A DNA stretch of 44,811 bases. Origin: Candidatus Omnitrophota bacterium (GTDB lineage: Bacteria > Omnitrophota > Gorgyraeia > B26-G9). The translations under genes and the position numbers were made by a program. The DNA is taken from the NCBI GenBank assembly GCA_018817165.1, contig JAHITY010000026.1, positions 1 to 44,811 of the forward strand, read 5' to 3'. This document shows positions 14,174 to 23,317 of the stretch, piece after piece. The notes under the pieces are model-generated. The model saw nothing but the letters and a program-made list of their open reading frames with translations. It was not told the origin of the DNA and searched no databases. Positions within the stretch are counted from its first letter, which is position 1; every line of letters starts with the position of its first letter.

Positions 14174-15364
14174 TTATTCCCCAATAGCAAAAACAACTAT
14201 TGTTTCATTATGAAAAAAAGTCTGTCCCAAATTGATTGTCGCGCCGAGAGGTGCCTGCTCACCGTAAGTATAAAAACCAACGATCGGCGTATCCGGACCA
14301 AAAATTTTCTGCACGACTTCAATTTCTTCTTTGGCTTTTAAGCCAAACAATCTTTCCCGGGAAACTGAGTCAAATACAAAAACTATACTGGCTTTTTTTC
14401 TGCGTAAACCGCCCAAAGCTATTTCCGCGGCTTTTTGCGCGGCCTTAAGCGCTGTTTCTTTAGAACCCATCATTACCCGAATTTCTGAACCTTTGGGAAC
14501 TTCTCCGGCGCAAATCAATGCGCCATCAGCATCAACTTTCATCGCGTTTCGGATAATACATTCTTCTTCTTCTGGAATCGACATACCCAAAGGATACATA
14601 ACTGACATCCGAGCCATTGGTTCATTCTGAAGATCAGCTACCCGTTTGCCAAAATAATCCTCATAAATTCTTGCCGCAGGCTTACCATCAAGTTGCTTAA
14701 TTATATTATGATCCGCGGCTGTGACAATCCTTGGCTTACCCAAAGGATACCAGCCATGTCTGGCGCCGATACCAATGCTGATATCTCCGGAAAATAATAT
14801 TCCACACACACTATCCTGATAAACGCTTTGATCATAATATTGGAAAGTATTGGAAAACAAGAAATCATCAGCTGCTGAACCGCCGACAATCGGAAAACTT
14901 GTACCTAAAACTTCTTGTACCCCCCGAATAATATCCACTCCATTGCCGCTAAGTCCGTCTGAAAGCATCATAAAAGCATGCCGGGCTAAACCCTGTCGGG
15001 TTTTGACCACAACATCATGCGCTACTTCTTGCCCAGCACGGCGTGAATCTTTACTTAAATTTTTACCCAAACCAACAGCAGCATGCAAAGAGTTTGAAGC
15101 AATTGCCATAACAACTACTGACTTTTTATCCGGACCGTCACTGGTTATTTCTCCAGCAGTGCTACAACCAACCAAAGGACAATCTGGAACAATGCTTTTA
15201 ATCCCCCGAATAAGTTGCTGATGATCAAAACGCGACGAAGCAAATACAAATACTATATTTGGCACCGCTGCTTCTAATTGGATAATAGCACTCTTTGCCG
15301 CAAGTGAACCCGCGCCAAATGAATCAATTTCCTTACTTTTTCCTACCCCAACTTTAATAGCCAT
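14174..15364 (-). CDS. FIST-domain sensory protein (FIST_N and FIST_C)
   Basis: A 396-residue cytoplasmic protein. The start MAIKVGVGKS and the segment LVGCSTAGEITSDG (about 61-74) mark the FIST_N domain; FIST_C occupies roughly the second half, ending VGFYTYGEQAPLG...FFHNETIVVFAIG. FIST domains are predicted small-ligand sensors, often of amino acids, and are frequently linked to kinases and GGDEF proteins, as here. It is the first gene of a three-gene signalling operon. No Shine-Dalgarno sequence lies before the ATG, and a strong promoter puts the transcript start at or within a few bases of the ATG, so the mRNA may be leaderless. Confidence 0.9.
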   Translation of the reverse strand: MAIKVGVGKSKEIDSFGAGSLAAKSAIIQLEAAVPNIVFVFASSRFDHQQLIRGIKSIVPDCPLVGCSTAGEITSDGPDKKSVVVMAIASNSLHAAVGLGKNLSKDSRRAGQEVAHDVVVKTRQGLARHAFMMLSDGLSGNGVDIIRGVQEVLGTSFPIVGGSAADDFLFSNTFQYYDQSVYQDSVCGILFSGDISIGIGARHGWYPLGKPRIVTAADHNIIKQLDGKPAARIYEDYFGKRVADLQNEPMARMSVMYPLGMSIPEEEECIIRNAMKVDADGALICAGEVPKGSEIRVMMGSKETALKAAQKAAEIALGGLRRKKASIVFVFDSVSRERLFGLKAKEEIEVVQKIFGPDTPIVGFYTYGEQAPLGATINLGQTFFHNETIVVFAIGE

Positions 15365-15372
15365 ATGTTGTC

Positions 15373-15401
15373 AGTTTACAATCCGATCGGTAAAATGTCA
15401 A
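15373..15401 (-). promoter_or_regulatory. Sigma-70 promoter of the FIST-kinase-regulator operon
   Basis: Minus-strand TTGACA (15396-15401), 17-base spacer, TAAACT (15373-15378). Only 8 bases separate the -10 from the ATG at 15364, so initiation should fall at about 15364-15366. It lies in the 52-base gap after the pseudopilin gene, with no terminator before it, so readthrough from gspI is also possible. Confidence 0.7.
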
Positions 15402-15416
15402 TATTAAGATTCATGA

Positions 15417-15773
15417 TTAGAGTACAATTAATTTATGTTTTAACTCAGCAGAATATTCACGAGCTTTTCTCATCCATTTTACTCTTAAAACAACCTGTTT
15501 AAATCCATCTAAAGAATTGCTGTAATCAATTTCCCAAGAAAAATCCTTACCTTGGAATGATTGAATGCCTATCGGAGCAATCACTTCTCTTGCGTATAAA
15601 CGATTAAGTAAATTGTCAATTAAAAGCATCGCACTATAATTATCGCTGATATGCTGATTGCTCTGGGTTATAGCTGAAAGGGTTTGAACCAGAAACAATA
15701 CCCCAATACTAAACACCAATACACTGATTAATATCTCAATTAAAATAAAACCTTGAGCTGTTTTTTTTCTCAT
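15417..15773 (-). CDS. gspI: Minor pseudopilin, GspI-like
   Basis: A 118-residue prepilin-like protein. The type III signal is basic MRKKTAQG followed by FILIEILISVLVFSIG, so the prepilin peptidase would cut after Gly8 and leave a Phe with Glu at +5. The short soluble domain and its position as the last gene after gspG and gspH fit GspI of a type II secretion pseudopilus; assignment among minor pseudopilins is by order and size. Its ATG overlaps the gspH stop (TGATG). GspJ, GspK, GspD, GspC, GspL and GspM are not in the window. Confidence 0.7.
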   Translation of the reverse strand: MRKKTAQGFILIEILISVLVFSIGVLFLVQTLSAITQSNQHISDNYSAMLLIDNLLNRLYAREVIAPIGIQSFQGKDFSWEIDYSNSLDGFKQVVLRVKWMRKAREYSAELKHKLIVL

Positions 15774-16291
15774 CAGATAATCTCCATGCTAATCTGACCG
15801 CTAAGAGTTGTCTGAAATTTCGCGCTATGCTGATTCTGATCGTAGAGTAAAAATTCCTGAGCAGTGATCCTACCTCTCGGCTCAAAAATTATTTCAATTG
15901 TCTGTTGATATTCAGTCTGGCTTTTAAATCCAAAATTTGAACTTAATTTTTTTTTAGATAATAAAGAATCATTTACTGCGGCATACTCTTCATAATTAGA
16001 ATCAGACTCATCAGTTCTAAACGCTGCGGAGTAAGAATTTTTATCTAGATCAATCACAAGTTTATATTTTCGATTTTCCAAGGCAGCAGTTTTTTTCAAG
16101 TAAATCAGTAAATATTCTATTTGCTTAGCTTTACTGGTAAAGTGAAAGTTGCGAGCTGTTTTACTAATAGCCGGAATACTTAAACTAAACAGCATGCTGA
16201 TTATCGCCATAACGCAAAGCAATTCAATTAAAGTAAATCCCTTATTAGCCTGCGGAATCGCCAGCTTACTCCTCCCAGTTTCCGATATCAT
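15773..16291 (-). CDS. gspH: Minor pseudopilin, GspH-like
   Basis: 172 residues from the ATG at 16291 (a second ATG at 16294 is adjacent), with AAGGTGG just upstream; either start lies inside the end of gspG. A further ribosome-like GGGAGGAG at about 16270 is followed only by non-standard codons. The prepilin signal is NKG-FTLIELLCVMAIISML with the cleavage Gly at residue 18, preceded by an unusually long leader if this start is right. The C-terminal part (IIFEPRGRITA) resembles the GspH soluble domain. It is probably the pseudopilus tip component next to GspI. Confidence 0.7.
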   Translation of the reverse strand: MISETGRSKLAIPQANKGFTLIELLCVMAIISMLFSLSIPAISKTARNFHFTSKAKQIEYLLIYLKKTAALENRKYKLVIDLDKNSYSAAFRTDESDSNYEEYAAVNDSLLSKKKLSSNFGFKSQTEYQQTIEIIFEPRGRITAQEFLLYDQNQHSAKFQTTLSGQISMEII

Positions 16292-16685
16292 CATTACCAC
16301 CTTCAGTCGCGTCTTTGCCAATCGAATACAAATCATAGTCCTGAGTATTATGGACTCCCGGACTTACATAGCGATAAGTATTTTGCCAAGGATCAACTGG
16401 TTTTTTCTTTAGATATGGCCCATTCCAGTTTTTTGGCATTGGCGCGCTGGTTGGAGCTTCAACCAATGCCTCCAGACCCTGCTGAGTCGAAGGAAATGTC
16501 CCATTATCAAGTTCATATAGATCAAGCGCCAAAGGAATATTAGACAAAATATCCGCTTTAGCCGCTGTAACCCTGGATTGTTCAGCCCTGCCGGCTAATC
16601 GAGGAATAACCAGACCAGCCAAAGTCGCAATAATTACCACAACCAGCATTAATTCAATTAAAGTAAAACCTTTATTTTTTTTCAT
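16266..16685 (-). CDS. gspG: Major pseudopilin GspG
   Basis: A 139-residue protein with a short leader MKKNKG, then FTLIELMLVVVIIATLAGLVIPRL with Glu at +5 for prepilin peptidase processing. The soluble domain has the major pseudopilin layout: the helix to about residue 55, LDNGTFPSTQQGLEAL, the segment NGPYLKKKPVDPWQNTYRY, and a C-terminal loop (YDLYSIGKDATEGGNDDIGNW) that in GspG binds calcium. Length and motifs are typical. It lies 15 bases after gspF and overlaps gspH. In the cell it would polymerise into the periplasmic pseudopilus driven by GspE. Confidence 0.93.
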   Translation of the reverse strand: MKKNKGFTLIELMLVVVIIATLAGLVIPRLAGRAEQSRVTAAKADILSNIPLALDLYELDNGTFPSTQQGLEALVEAPTSAPMPKNWNGPYLKKKPVDPWQNTYRYVSPGVHNTQDYDLYSIGKDATEGGNDDIGNWEE

Positions 16686-16700
16686 ATTAATTCCTTTGTG

Positions 16701-17906
16701 TTATTGGATCAAAAAATTCATTTCAAATACAGGCAATAAAATCGCCAAAACAATAATACCAATGATTGCCCCCAAAGACAATATTAATATTGGTTCAAGC
16801 ATAAATAAAAAACTTTCAATCAACTGTTTAGATTCATTCTCATTCATCTGGGCTATACGTAAAAGCATATCTTCCAGCATACCGCTTTCCTCACCAGCGG
16901 AAATCAAATCAACTACGTTTCGGTCAAAAACCAAACTTGATTTAATTGCCTGAGAAATATTCTGCCCCTTACTGACCAAAGCATGAATCTGCGAAATTTC
17001 CTGAGAAAAAACTTTATTAGTCGCCACTTCACTGACAATTTTTAAAGAGTTGATTATTGGCACTCCGTTTTTAATTAAACTGGCCAAAGTCCGGGCAAAT
17101 CTTTCAGTCTGAATTTTAATAATAATATTACGCAAACCAGGGATTTTCAGTTTAAACTGATCAAACCACAATCTACCGCTTTCGGTTTTAAAATATTTCA
17201 GGCTAAAACCAGCAAATATTGCGCAGCCCAAAACCACGCCGATCCAATAATGACTTAAAAACGTACTAAGTAAAATCAGCAACTGAGTCAATAAAGGCAA
17301 ACTCTCCCCCAACTCCTGAAATAAAGTAATAAATTTTGGCAAAACAAAAGTAGTTAGGAGAAATAAAGTCAGGATACCCACGCTGACCAATAAAATTGGA
17401 TAAGCCATTGCTGAGCGGATGCGCGTGGAAAATTCCATATCCTTTTCTTTTAGATCAGCGATTTCAGAAAGAACTTGGGCGAGAGTTCCAGTTGATTCGG
17501 CGGATTTGACCATATTTACTTCCAAAGCAGAAAAAACCTTATTGTTCATCTCTAAAGCCTGAGAAAACGAATTACCTTTTTGAATATTTTCCCGCATTGC
17601 CACGATAACTGCTTGAAGTGCCTTATGGCTCGATTGATCACCGATATTTTTCAAAGATTTAACTAAAGATAAACCAGCGAGATTAAGATTAGCCAGCTGT
17701 CTTAAAAATATATATATATCTTTGTTGCTAATTTTACGCTTAAACTGGAAATACTTTGAGCACTCTTCAGTTTTAAGTTCAATTGATATAGGATAATAGT
17801 TTAAAAGCCGCAATTTATTAACTGCTGCTTTTTCACTTTCCGCTTCAATAGTTCCATTGCGAAAAGTATTGGGGCTAGTTTTAGCTTTATAATTATAAAT
17901 AGGCAT
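16701..17906 (-). CDS. gspF: Type II secretion platform protein GspF
   Basis: A 401-residue inner-membrane protein with two T2SS-F domains. The N-terminal region MPIYNYKAKT...NGTIEAES is the usual cytoplasmic start. The first helical bundle (about 70-165, with SLVKSLKNIG) is followed by a membrane span at about 168-190, a second near 215-235, the second bundle (about 270-370, with NGVPIINSLKIV and SAGEESGMLEDML) and a final span at about 375-398. It is the platform that couples GspE to pseudopilin assembly. It lies 37 bases after gspE and 15 before gspG. A PilC assignment is the alternative, but the gene order favours GspF. Confidence 0.92.
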   Translation of the reverse strand: MPIYNYKAKTSPNTFRNGTIEAESEKAAVNKLRLLNYYPISIELKTEECSKYFQFKRKISNKDIYIFLRQLANLNLAGLSLVKSLKNIGDQSSHKALQAVIVAMRENIQKGNSFSQALEMNNKVFSALEVNMVKSAESTGTLAQVLSEIADLKEKDMEFSTRIRSAMAYPILLVSVGILTLFLLTTFVLPKFITLFQELGESLPLLTQLLILLSTFLSHYWIGVVLGCAIFAGFSLKYFKTESGRLWFDQFKLKIPGLRNIIIKIQTERFARTLASLIKNGVPIINSLKIVSEVATNKVFSQEISQIHALVSKGQNISQAIKSSLVFDRNVVDLISAGEESGMLEDMLLRIAQMNENESKQLIESFLFMLEPILILSLGAIIGIIVLAILLPVFEMNFLIQ

Positions 17907-17943
17907 AAATTAGAAATAGACTTTATATTTTAATTAATGATTA

Positions 17944-19653
17944 TTATTCTATATCCTGCTGCGTAACCCGAATAATTTCTTCCGGCGTTGTTATTCCGCT
18001 AATAACTTTTTCCCATCCGCTTAAACGGAGAGTTTTCATTCCCAAAGTTACGGCTTTTTGCTTGATAATATTTGACGGGTCTCGATTTAAAATCATTTCT
18101 TTGATCTGATCATTAATATTTAAAACTTCAAATATTGCTGTCCGGCCAATATATCCGGTAAATTTACATTTATCACAGCCGCTGCCAAAATAAAAATGTT
18201 CTTTAGCAAACAGATCTTTGTGTATACCAAACTCCTCCATTAATTCTTTATGCGGCTTAAATTCCTGTTTGCAAGAAGGACAAATTACTCGTACCAAGCG
18301 CTGCGCGATAACGCAATCAAGCGAGCTAGCCACTAAATAAGGCTCAATCCCCATATCGAGCAATCGGGCCATAGCTCCCGGAGCATCATTTGTATGTAAG
18401 GTGCTGAATACTAAATGACCGGTTAAAGCCGTGCGAATTGCCAATTCCGCTGTTTCCAGATCACGAATTTCTCCAACCATCATAATATCCGGATCATGCC
18501 TGAGCATCGAACGCAATCCATTTGCAAAAGTCAGATCAATTTTCGGATGCACCTGAATCTGAGTAATCCCATGCAATTTGTATTCCACAGGATCTTCGAT
18601 TGTAATAATTTTACGTTCTTCCGCGTTAATTTTTTCCAAACAAGAATAAAGCGTGGTCGTCTTACCTGATCCGGTTGGCCCGGTTACCAAAATAATCCCA
18701 TGCGTTCTTTTAATCATTTTATTCAACATTTCGACACCGCTCTTATCTAAACCCAATTGCTCCATCGAAAAGAAAATTTGCTTTCTTGATAAAATTCTAA
18801 TTTCAATGCTTTCGCCATAAGCTGTGGGCAAAATCGAAATACGCAGATCATAATCGCCATTATCAATCCGCACCTGAATCCGGCCATCTTGCGGCAGACG
18901 CTTTTCCGATATATCTAAATTCGACATTATCTTTAAACGAATAATAATTGCTGATTGAAAGTGATGAATTGTTGAAGGCACAGGTACCGAATAAAGTAAT
19001 CCGTCAATCCGATAACGAACTCTCAAATTCTTATCATAAGGTTCAATGTGAATATCTGTCGCTCTTTCCCTCACAGCTTGCTGAATCACCTGATCAATAA
19101 ATTTAATTACCGAAGGATCTTCAGTATCATCGGATTTTTCAGTTTGCTGTTCAGCGTTTTGCGCGGAAATAATTTCAATATGCGGAGAATCATCAACCAT
19201 TTGGGCCATGGTCTTTGCTCCCACACCATAATAACGCTTGATTGCTTCGTTTATTTCAAAAGAAGTTGCTAAACAAACTTTTACCGGCTGTTTAAGAATC
19301 AGCTTTATTTCATCAATTGTATACAAATCCAAAGGATCACTTACCGCTATATGGAGAATGCCGTCTTCTGTTTCAGAAATCGGAATAAAATTATAATGCG
19401 TAATAAAGCGAGCCGGAACTTTTTCAATAATTGAGCGATCAACCTCTATGCTCCGCAAATGCACAAAAGGAATATTCATTTGCTCCGCCAGAGACTGGAG
19501 AATATTTTCTTCGGTGACAACTCCGCTGCGGATCAGCTCTTCGCCAATTCTTAAATTAGATTTTTGCTGCCGAGCCAAAGCACTATCCAGCTGTTCGGAA
19601 GTAATCATTTTTTTATTAAGCAGCAGTTTTCCGAGTTTTTCATTTTCAGACAT
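17944..19653 (-). CDS. gspE: Type II secretion ATPase GspE
   Basis: A 569-residue assembly ATPase. The N-terminal MshEN/GspE_N domain (about 1-150) is followed by the N2 domain (180-300) with the ERATDIHIEPY motif. Walker A GPTGSGKT is at 325-332, the Asp box is IEDPVEY, Walker B is DPDIMMVGEIRDLET, and the His box is GHLVFSTLHTNDA. The tetracysteine zinc site is complete: Cys458 and Cys461 (CPSC) with Cys493 and Cys496 (CDKC), then GYIGRTAIFEVL. PilB is the alternative, but the gspF and gspG neighbours support GspE. AGGAG precedes the ATG, and the gap from trpA is only 17 bases, so it is probably read from the trp transcript. Confidence 0.93.
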   Translation of the reverse strand: MSENEKLGKLLLNKKMITSEQLDSALARQQKSNLRIGEELIRSGVVTEENILQSLAEQMNIPFVHLRSIEVDRSIIEKVPARFITHYNFIPISETEDGILHIAVSDPLDLYTIDEIKLILKQPVKVCLATSFEINEAIKRYYGVGAKTMAQMVDDSPHIEIISAQNAEQQTEKSDDTEDPSVIKFIDQVIQQAVRERATDIHIEPYDKNLRVRYRIDGLLYSVPVPSTIHHFQSAIIIRLKIMSNLDISEKRLPQDGRIQVRIDNGDYDLRISILPTAYGESIEIRILSRKQIFFSMEQLGLDKSGVEMLNKMIKRTHGIILVTGPTGSGKTTTLYSCLEKINAEERKIITIEDPVEYKLHGITQIQVHPKIDLTFANGLRSMLRHDPDIMMVGEIRDLETAELAIRTALTGHLVFSTLHTNDAPGAMARLLDMGIEPYLVASSLDCVIAQRLVRVICPSCKQEFKPHKELMEEFGIHKDLFAKEHFYFGSGCDKCKFTGYIGRTAIFEVLNINDQIKEMILNRDPSNIIKQKAVTLGMKTLRLSGWEKVISGITTPEEIIRVTQQDIE

Positions 19654-19670
19654 ATTCTATACTCCTGATC

Positions 19671-20465
19671 TTAGCAGCACATTTGGCTCAAAGACCTGAT
19701 ATACTGTCCAACCTTTTTAAACATCTGCTCATTTTGGGAATATTGCTCAATGACTTTTATAATCCCGCTACCCACAATCACGCCATCGCTTATTTTAACT
19801 ACCTGTTTTACCTGCTCCCCAGTAGAAATACCAAAGCCGACAAAAACCGGTGTTTGGCTGCATTTTTTAATTGCTTTTACCGATTGTGCAATATTTTTCG
19901 GCAGATTTGTCCTCGCTCCGGTAACTCCGGTCAAAGGCACATAATAAATAAACCCTTGGGATAATTTAGCAATCTTTTGCATCCGGGCAGGTTCCGTAAC
20001 CGGAGAAATAATGAATATCTGAGCAATCCCCTGACTATTTAGCGCCTGGTTTAATTCAACAGCTTCTTCCGGCGGCAGATCTGGCACAATCACTCCGTCT
20101 AAACCAGCAAGTTTTGCGTCAACCGCGAATTTTTTAATTCCATATTTAAAGATCGGATTATAATATGACATCATAATCAAAGGAATCTGCGTCTTTTGCC
20201 GTAGAGTTTTAACTAAATTAAGAAAATTTATCATATTCATCCCGGCGGCCAAAGCAGCGCAGGATGCAGCCTGAATCGTCGGGCCATCAGCCACTGGATC
20301 AGAAAACGGCATACCCAATTCAATAAAATCCACGCCGTTTTCTTCAAGAGTATATACCAGCTGCTCAGTTGCCTTAGCAGTGGGAAAACCCGCAGTAATA
20401 TAAGCAATAAATGCTTTGCGTTTTTGCTGCGATAATTCCTGGTTTTTTTGGTTGATTCTATTCAT
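19671..20465 (-). CDS. trpA: Tryptophan synthase alpha chain
   Basis: A 264-residue TIM barrel that cleaves indole-3-glycerol phosphate to indole and glyceraldehyde 3-phosphate and channels indole to TrpB. Catalytic Glu49 ([11 protein letters not shown]) and Asp60 (ADGPTIQ) are present, with the flexible loop [13 protein letters not shown] and phosphate-binding GFGIS and GSGII. The length is normal. Its ATG overlaps the trpB stop by 8 bases (ATGAATAG), the usual coupling for the two subunits. Unusually, the next gene downstream is gspE. Confidence 0.96.
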   Translation of the reverse strand: MNRINQKNQELSQQKRKAFIAYITAGFPTAKATEQLVYTLEENGVDFIELGMPFSDPVADGPTIQAASCAALAAGMNMINFLNLVKTLRQKTQIPLIMMSYYNPIFKYGIKKFAVDAKLAGLDGVIVPDLPPEEAVELNQALNSQGIAQIFIISPVTEPARMQKIAKLSQGFIYYVPLTGVTGARTNLPKNIAQSVKAIKKCSQTPVFVGFGISTGEQVKQVVKISDGVIVGSGIIKVIEQYSQNEQMFKKVGQYIRSLSQMCC

Positions 20466-21654
20466 CGTATTTAAATCCTTTTAATTTAGAAACCATTTCC
20501 ATATCTTTATCACCCCTGCCGGATAAACAAACTACAAATACACTGTTCTTTTTCGCTTTTTTTGCCGCGGTCAGCAGATAAGCTAAAGCATGTGATGATT
20601 CCAAAGCCGGGATAATTCCTTCCAATTCAGATAATAATTTTAAAGCCTTAAGCGCCTGAGTATCAGTTACCGCTACATAGTTTGCCCGTTTAGACTGTTT
20701 ATAAAAAGCATGTTCCGGACCGACTCCCGGATAATCTAATCCCGCGGAAACCGAATGGGCGATTTTAATTTGTCCATCATTATCCTGCAATAAATAACTC
20801 TTGCTGCCATGCAGCACTCCGGGCGTTCCTTTGCATAAGCTGGCAGCATGATGTTCCGTGTTTAAGCCCAAACCCGCGGCTTCCACCCCAATAAATTTAA
20901 CAGACTGATCTTTATAAAATTGATGAAACAAGCCCATCGCATTGCTGCCGCCGCCAATACAGGCAACCAGATAATCCGGGAGTTTTTTCTCTTGCTTTAA
21001 AATCTGCTGACGCGCTTCTTTGCCGATTACAGCCTGAAAATCTCGGACGATCGTCGGAAAAGGATGTGGCCCGACTACTGAACCAATAATATAATGTGTG
21101 TCTCTTACTGTTGCCACCCAATTGCGCATCGCTTCATTGGTCGCGTCTTTTAAGGTTTTACTGCCGGATAATACACAGGTTACTTTAGCGCCCAGCAAAC
21201 GCATTCTAAACACATTTAAAGCCTGGCGCTCCATATCCTCTTGCCCCATAAAAACTTCGCATTCCAAGCCAAAACGCGCAGCAGCAACGGCTGTAGCCAC
21301 TCCATGCTGCCCAGCACCGGTCTCAGCAATGATCCGTTTTTTTTTCATATTTACGGCTAATAAGACCTGTCCCAAAGTATTGTTTATTTTATGCGCTCCG
21401 GTATGCAAGAGATCTTCTCTTTTTAAATAAACTTTTATTCCCAAATGATCACTCAGTCTGGCCGCAAAATACAAGGGTGTTGGCCGGCCGGCAAATTGCT
21501 CTAAATAAAACTTTAATTTTGTTTTAAATTCTTTGTCATGTTTCGAATGATCGTACGCACTTTCCAGTTCTTTGAGCGCATGGCTTAAAGTCTCGGGAAT
21601 GAATTTACCGCCAAATTTGCCAAAATATCCATGGTTTTTCTCAGTTGCTGCCAT
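20458..21654 (-). CDS. trpB: Tryptophan synthase beta chain
   Basis: A 398-residue PLP enzyme that joins indole and L-serine to give tryptophan. Lys89 in HTGAHKINN binds PLP; the phosphate loop GGGSNAMG and the segment RPTPLYFA are conserved, as are [11 protein letters not shown] and the C-terminal LSGRGDKDM. It is the TrpB1 type by length and motifs. The ATG is 2 bases after the stop of the SPOR-protein gene, so translation of trpB probably depends on ribosomes finishing that gene. It overlaps trpA by 8 bases. Confidence 0.97.
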   Translation of the reverse strand: MAATEKNHGYFGKFGGKFIPETLSHALKELESAYDHSKHDKEFKTKLKFYLEQFAGRPTPLYFAARLSDHLGIKVYLKREDLLHTGAHKINNTLGQVLLAVNMKKKRIIAETGAGQHGVATAVAAARFGLECEVFMGQEDMERQALNVFRMRLLGAKVTCVLSGSKTLKDATNEAMRNWVATVRDTHYIIGSVVGPHPFPTIVRDFQAVIGKEARQQILKQEKKLPDYLVACIGGGSNAMGLFHQFYKDQSVKFIGVEAAGLGLNTEHHAASLCKGTPGVLHGSKSYLLQDNDGQIKIAHSVSAGLDYPGVGPEHAFYKQSKRANYVAVTDTQALKALKLLSELEGIIPALESSHALAYLLTAAKKAKKNSVFVVCLSGRGDKDMEMVSKLKGFKYDE

Positions 21655-21656
21655 TA

Positions 21657-22679
21657 TTATTTGCTCTCCCGGATAAAAGAATCATTTATATTGGTTTTTT
21701 CACGGAATACTTGATTATACTGCTTGGCTTCATTAAAGGTATCAAATGAACCCACATTGATTTTAAAATAAGGCCGGGTATTGTTCGGCCCGCGGTAAAT
21801 TGTATTTAAAAAAACCTGAAAACCTTTGGCTTCCAGCTCTTTGACAAAACTCATTGCCGCTGTTTCATCAGCATATTCCGCTACCTGAATCGTATATCTA
21901 CGCACAGACTCAGCTGTTGACTGCGGCTTTGGCTGTTCAACTTTTGATTTGCCAGTTGTTTTTGTTTGGGCGCTGGGTTTAACGGGTTTCGCTTTTAAGC
22001 TCTGTTGCGTTTTTGCAGCCTTAGGACTGGTTGTTAGATCAGCTTTCTTTTGCGGAATAAATTTCACAAACATAATCAGCAAAAACATAACTATAATTAC
22101 GGAAACTAATAAAACAAATTTTTCCGGCATTTTATTTAAAACCAGGTCAGCCAAGCCTTCCCGAATATTAATCAGTTTTCTTTTTTGGACCAGCTTTACT
22201 TTTAATTTATGTTTTTGCAGCTCGGTTTTCTGGAGTTTATCCTCTAAATTCGCAATTGCCTGTTTAAGCGCATTGATCTCATCCTGATAAATCGGCAGAA
22301 TTTTAACTTCTGCTGGTTCCGGAACAATATTGGCCGGCTTGATTACTTTTTCCGGCTCTGACTTGAATCCTTTGGACTTGGCTTGTTCTGATTTTACTGG
22401 TTCTGGTTTTGCTTGTTCTGGTTTTGCTGGCTCTGATTTTTTCGCGCTAAACAAATCATTGCCTACCGGAGCTGGCTCGGATTTCCGGACAATTTCTTTT
22501 TGCTCTGGCTGGGGGGATCCATATAATTTATTTTTAATAAAGTCTTCGGAAAACTTCCCCTTTATCGTCTTATCATTATGATTAGGCTTGCTGTAATTGC
22601 CATATAACTTTTTTTGGATATCATTTTCAGAGATACGTACATTATTTTTATCTTTGTTCTTATTATTTTCACTACTCAT
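21657..22679 (-). CDS. SPOR-domain single-span membrane protein inside the trp operon
   Basis: A 340-residue protein. Residues 1-60 hold a duplicated motif, S-E-x-x-I-x-x-KLYG, at 17-27 and 44-54. A Lys/Glu/Pro-rich repetitive linker (80-115), a coiled coil (about 130-170) and one membrane segment (187-207) follow. Beyond the membrane is a Lys/Pro/Gln linker and a SPOR domain at about 261-338 ([16 protein letters not shown]...[15 protein letters not shown]). SPOR domains bind denuded septal peptidoglycan in the periplasm, which fits an N-in, C-out topology. The long cytoplasmic part with its twin motif suggests a partner-binding tail; the partner is unknown. It lies 17 bases after trpF and 2 before trpB. 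Confidence 0.88.
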   Translation of the reverse strand: MSSENNKNKDKNNVRISENDIQKKLYGNYSKPNHNDKTIKGKFSEDFIKNKLYGSPQPEQKEIVRKSEPAPVGNDLFSAKKSEPAKPEQAKPEPVKSEQAKSKGFKSEPEKVIKPANIVPEPAEVKILPIYQDEINALKQAIANLEDKLQKTELQKHKLKVKLVQKRKLINIREGLADLVLNKMPEKFVLLVSVIIVMFLLIMFVKFIPQKKADLTTSPKAAKTQQSLKAKPVKPSAQTKTTGKSKVEQPKPQSTAESVRRYTIQVAEYADETAAMSFVKELEAKGFQVFLNTIYRGPNNTRPYFKINVGSFDTFNEAKQYNQVFREKTNINDSFIRESK

Positions 22680-22696
22680 AATCTACCTCTCGGTTT

Positions 22697-23317
22697 TTAA
22701 ACATTCATTTTTACAGCTGATATCAGCGCTTTAAGTTTTTTCAGATCTTTTATCCCTGGCTGTTTTTCCACAGCGCTGGAAACATCAATCGCGTAAGGCA
22801 TTAGCAAACTGATGATTTTTTCCACATTTTCCGGATTAATCCCCCCGGAAATAATAATCGGCTTGGAAAATTTAACATTTTTTAATAAATCATGAGCGAA
22901 TATTTTCCCAGTACCGCCATAACACTCAGGATCATAAGCATCAAATAAAAAAGCATCCACATTTTTATATGAACTTACAACCTTAAGCACAGACTTATCC
23001 TTTACTCTGAATGCTTTTATTATTTTACAATACTTTTTAAAAAAAGCACAGTATTTATCACTTTCATCGCCATGAAGCTGAATAGTATCCAAACCGCAAT
23101 ACTTAACTGCTTTTAAAACATCCTGCTGTCCGGCATTAACAAAAACCCCTACTTTACTGATAAATGGCGGCAAAGCAGCGCATATTTTTTTAGCTTGGAC
23201 TAAGCTTGTCCGTCGAGGACTTTTAGCAAAAATAAACCCCAAAGCATCCGCTCCCAACGCAACTGCCGCCACAGCATCTTTTTCCTGAGTAATTCCGCAT
23301 ATTTTAATTCTAGTCAT
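22697..23317 (-). CDS. trpF: Phosphoribosylanthranilate isomerase
   Basis: A 206-residue TIM barrel that converts phosphoribosylanthranilate to the carboxyphenylamino-deoxyribulose phosphate. The start MTRIKICGITQEKDA carries the catalytic Cys7. LGFIFAKSPR, LDTIQLHGDE and the C-terminal SGGINPENV and AIDVSSAVEKQPGIKD are family motifs that include the general acid Asp and the phosphate site. It overlaps trpC by 4 bases. A separate trpF means HisA need not be bifunctional here. Confidence 0.95.
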   Translation of the reverse strand: MTRIKICGITQEKDAVAAVALGADALGFIFAKSPRRTSLVQAKKICAALPPFISKVGVFVNAGQQDVLKAVKYCGLDTIQLHGDESDKYCAFFKKYCKIIKAFRVKDKSVLKVVSSYKNVDAFLFDAYDPECYGGTGKIFAHDLLKNVKFSKPIIISGGINPENVEKIISLLMPYAIDVSSAVEKQPGIKDLKKLKALISAVKMNV

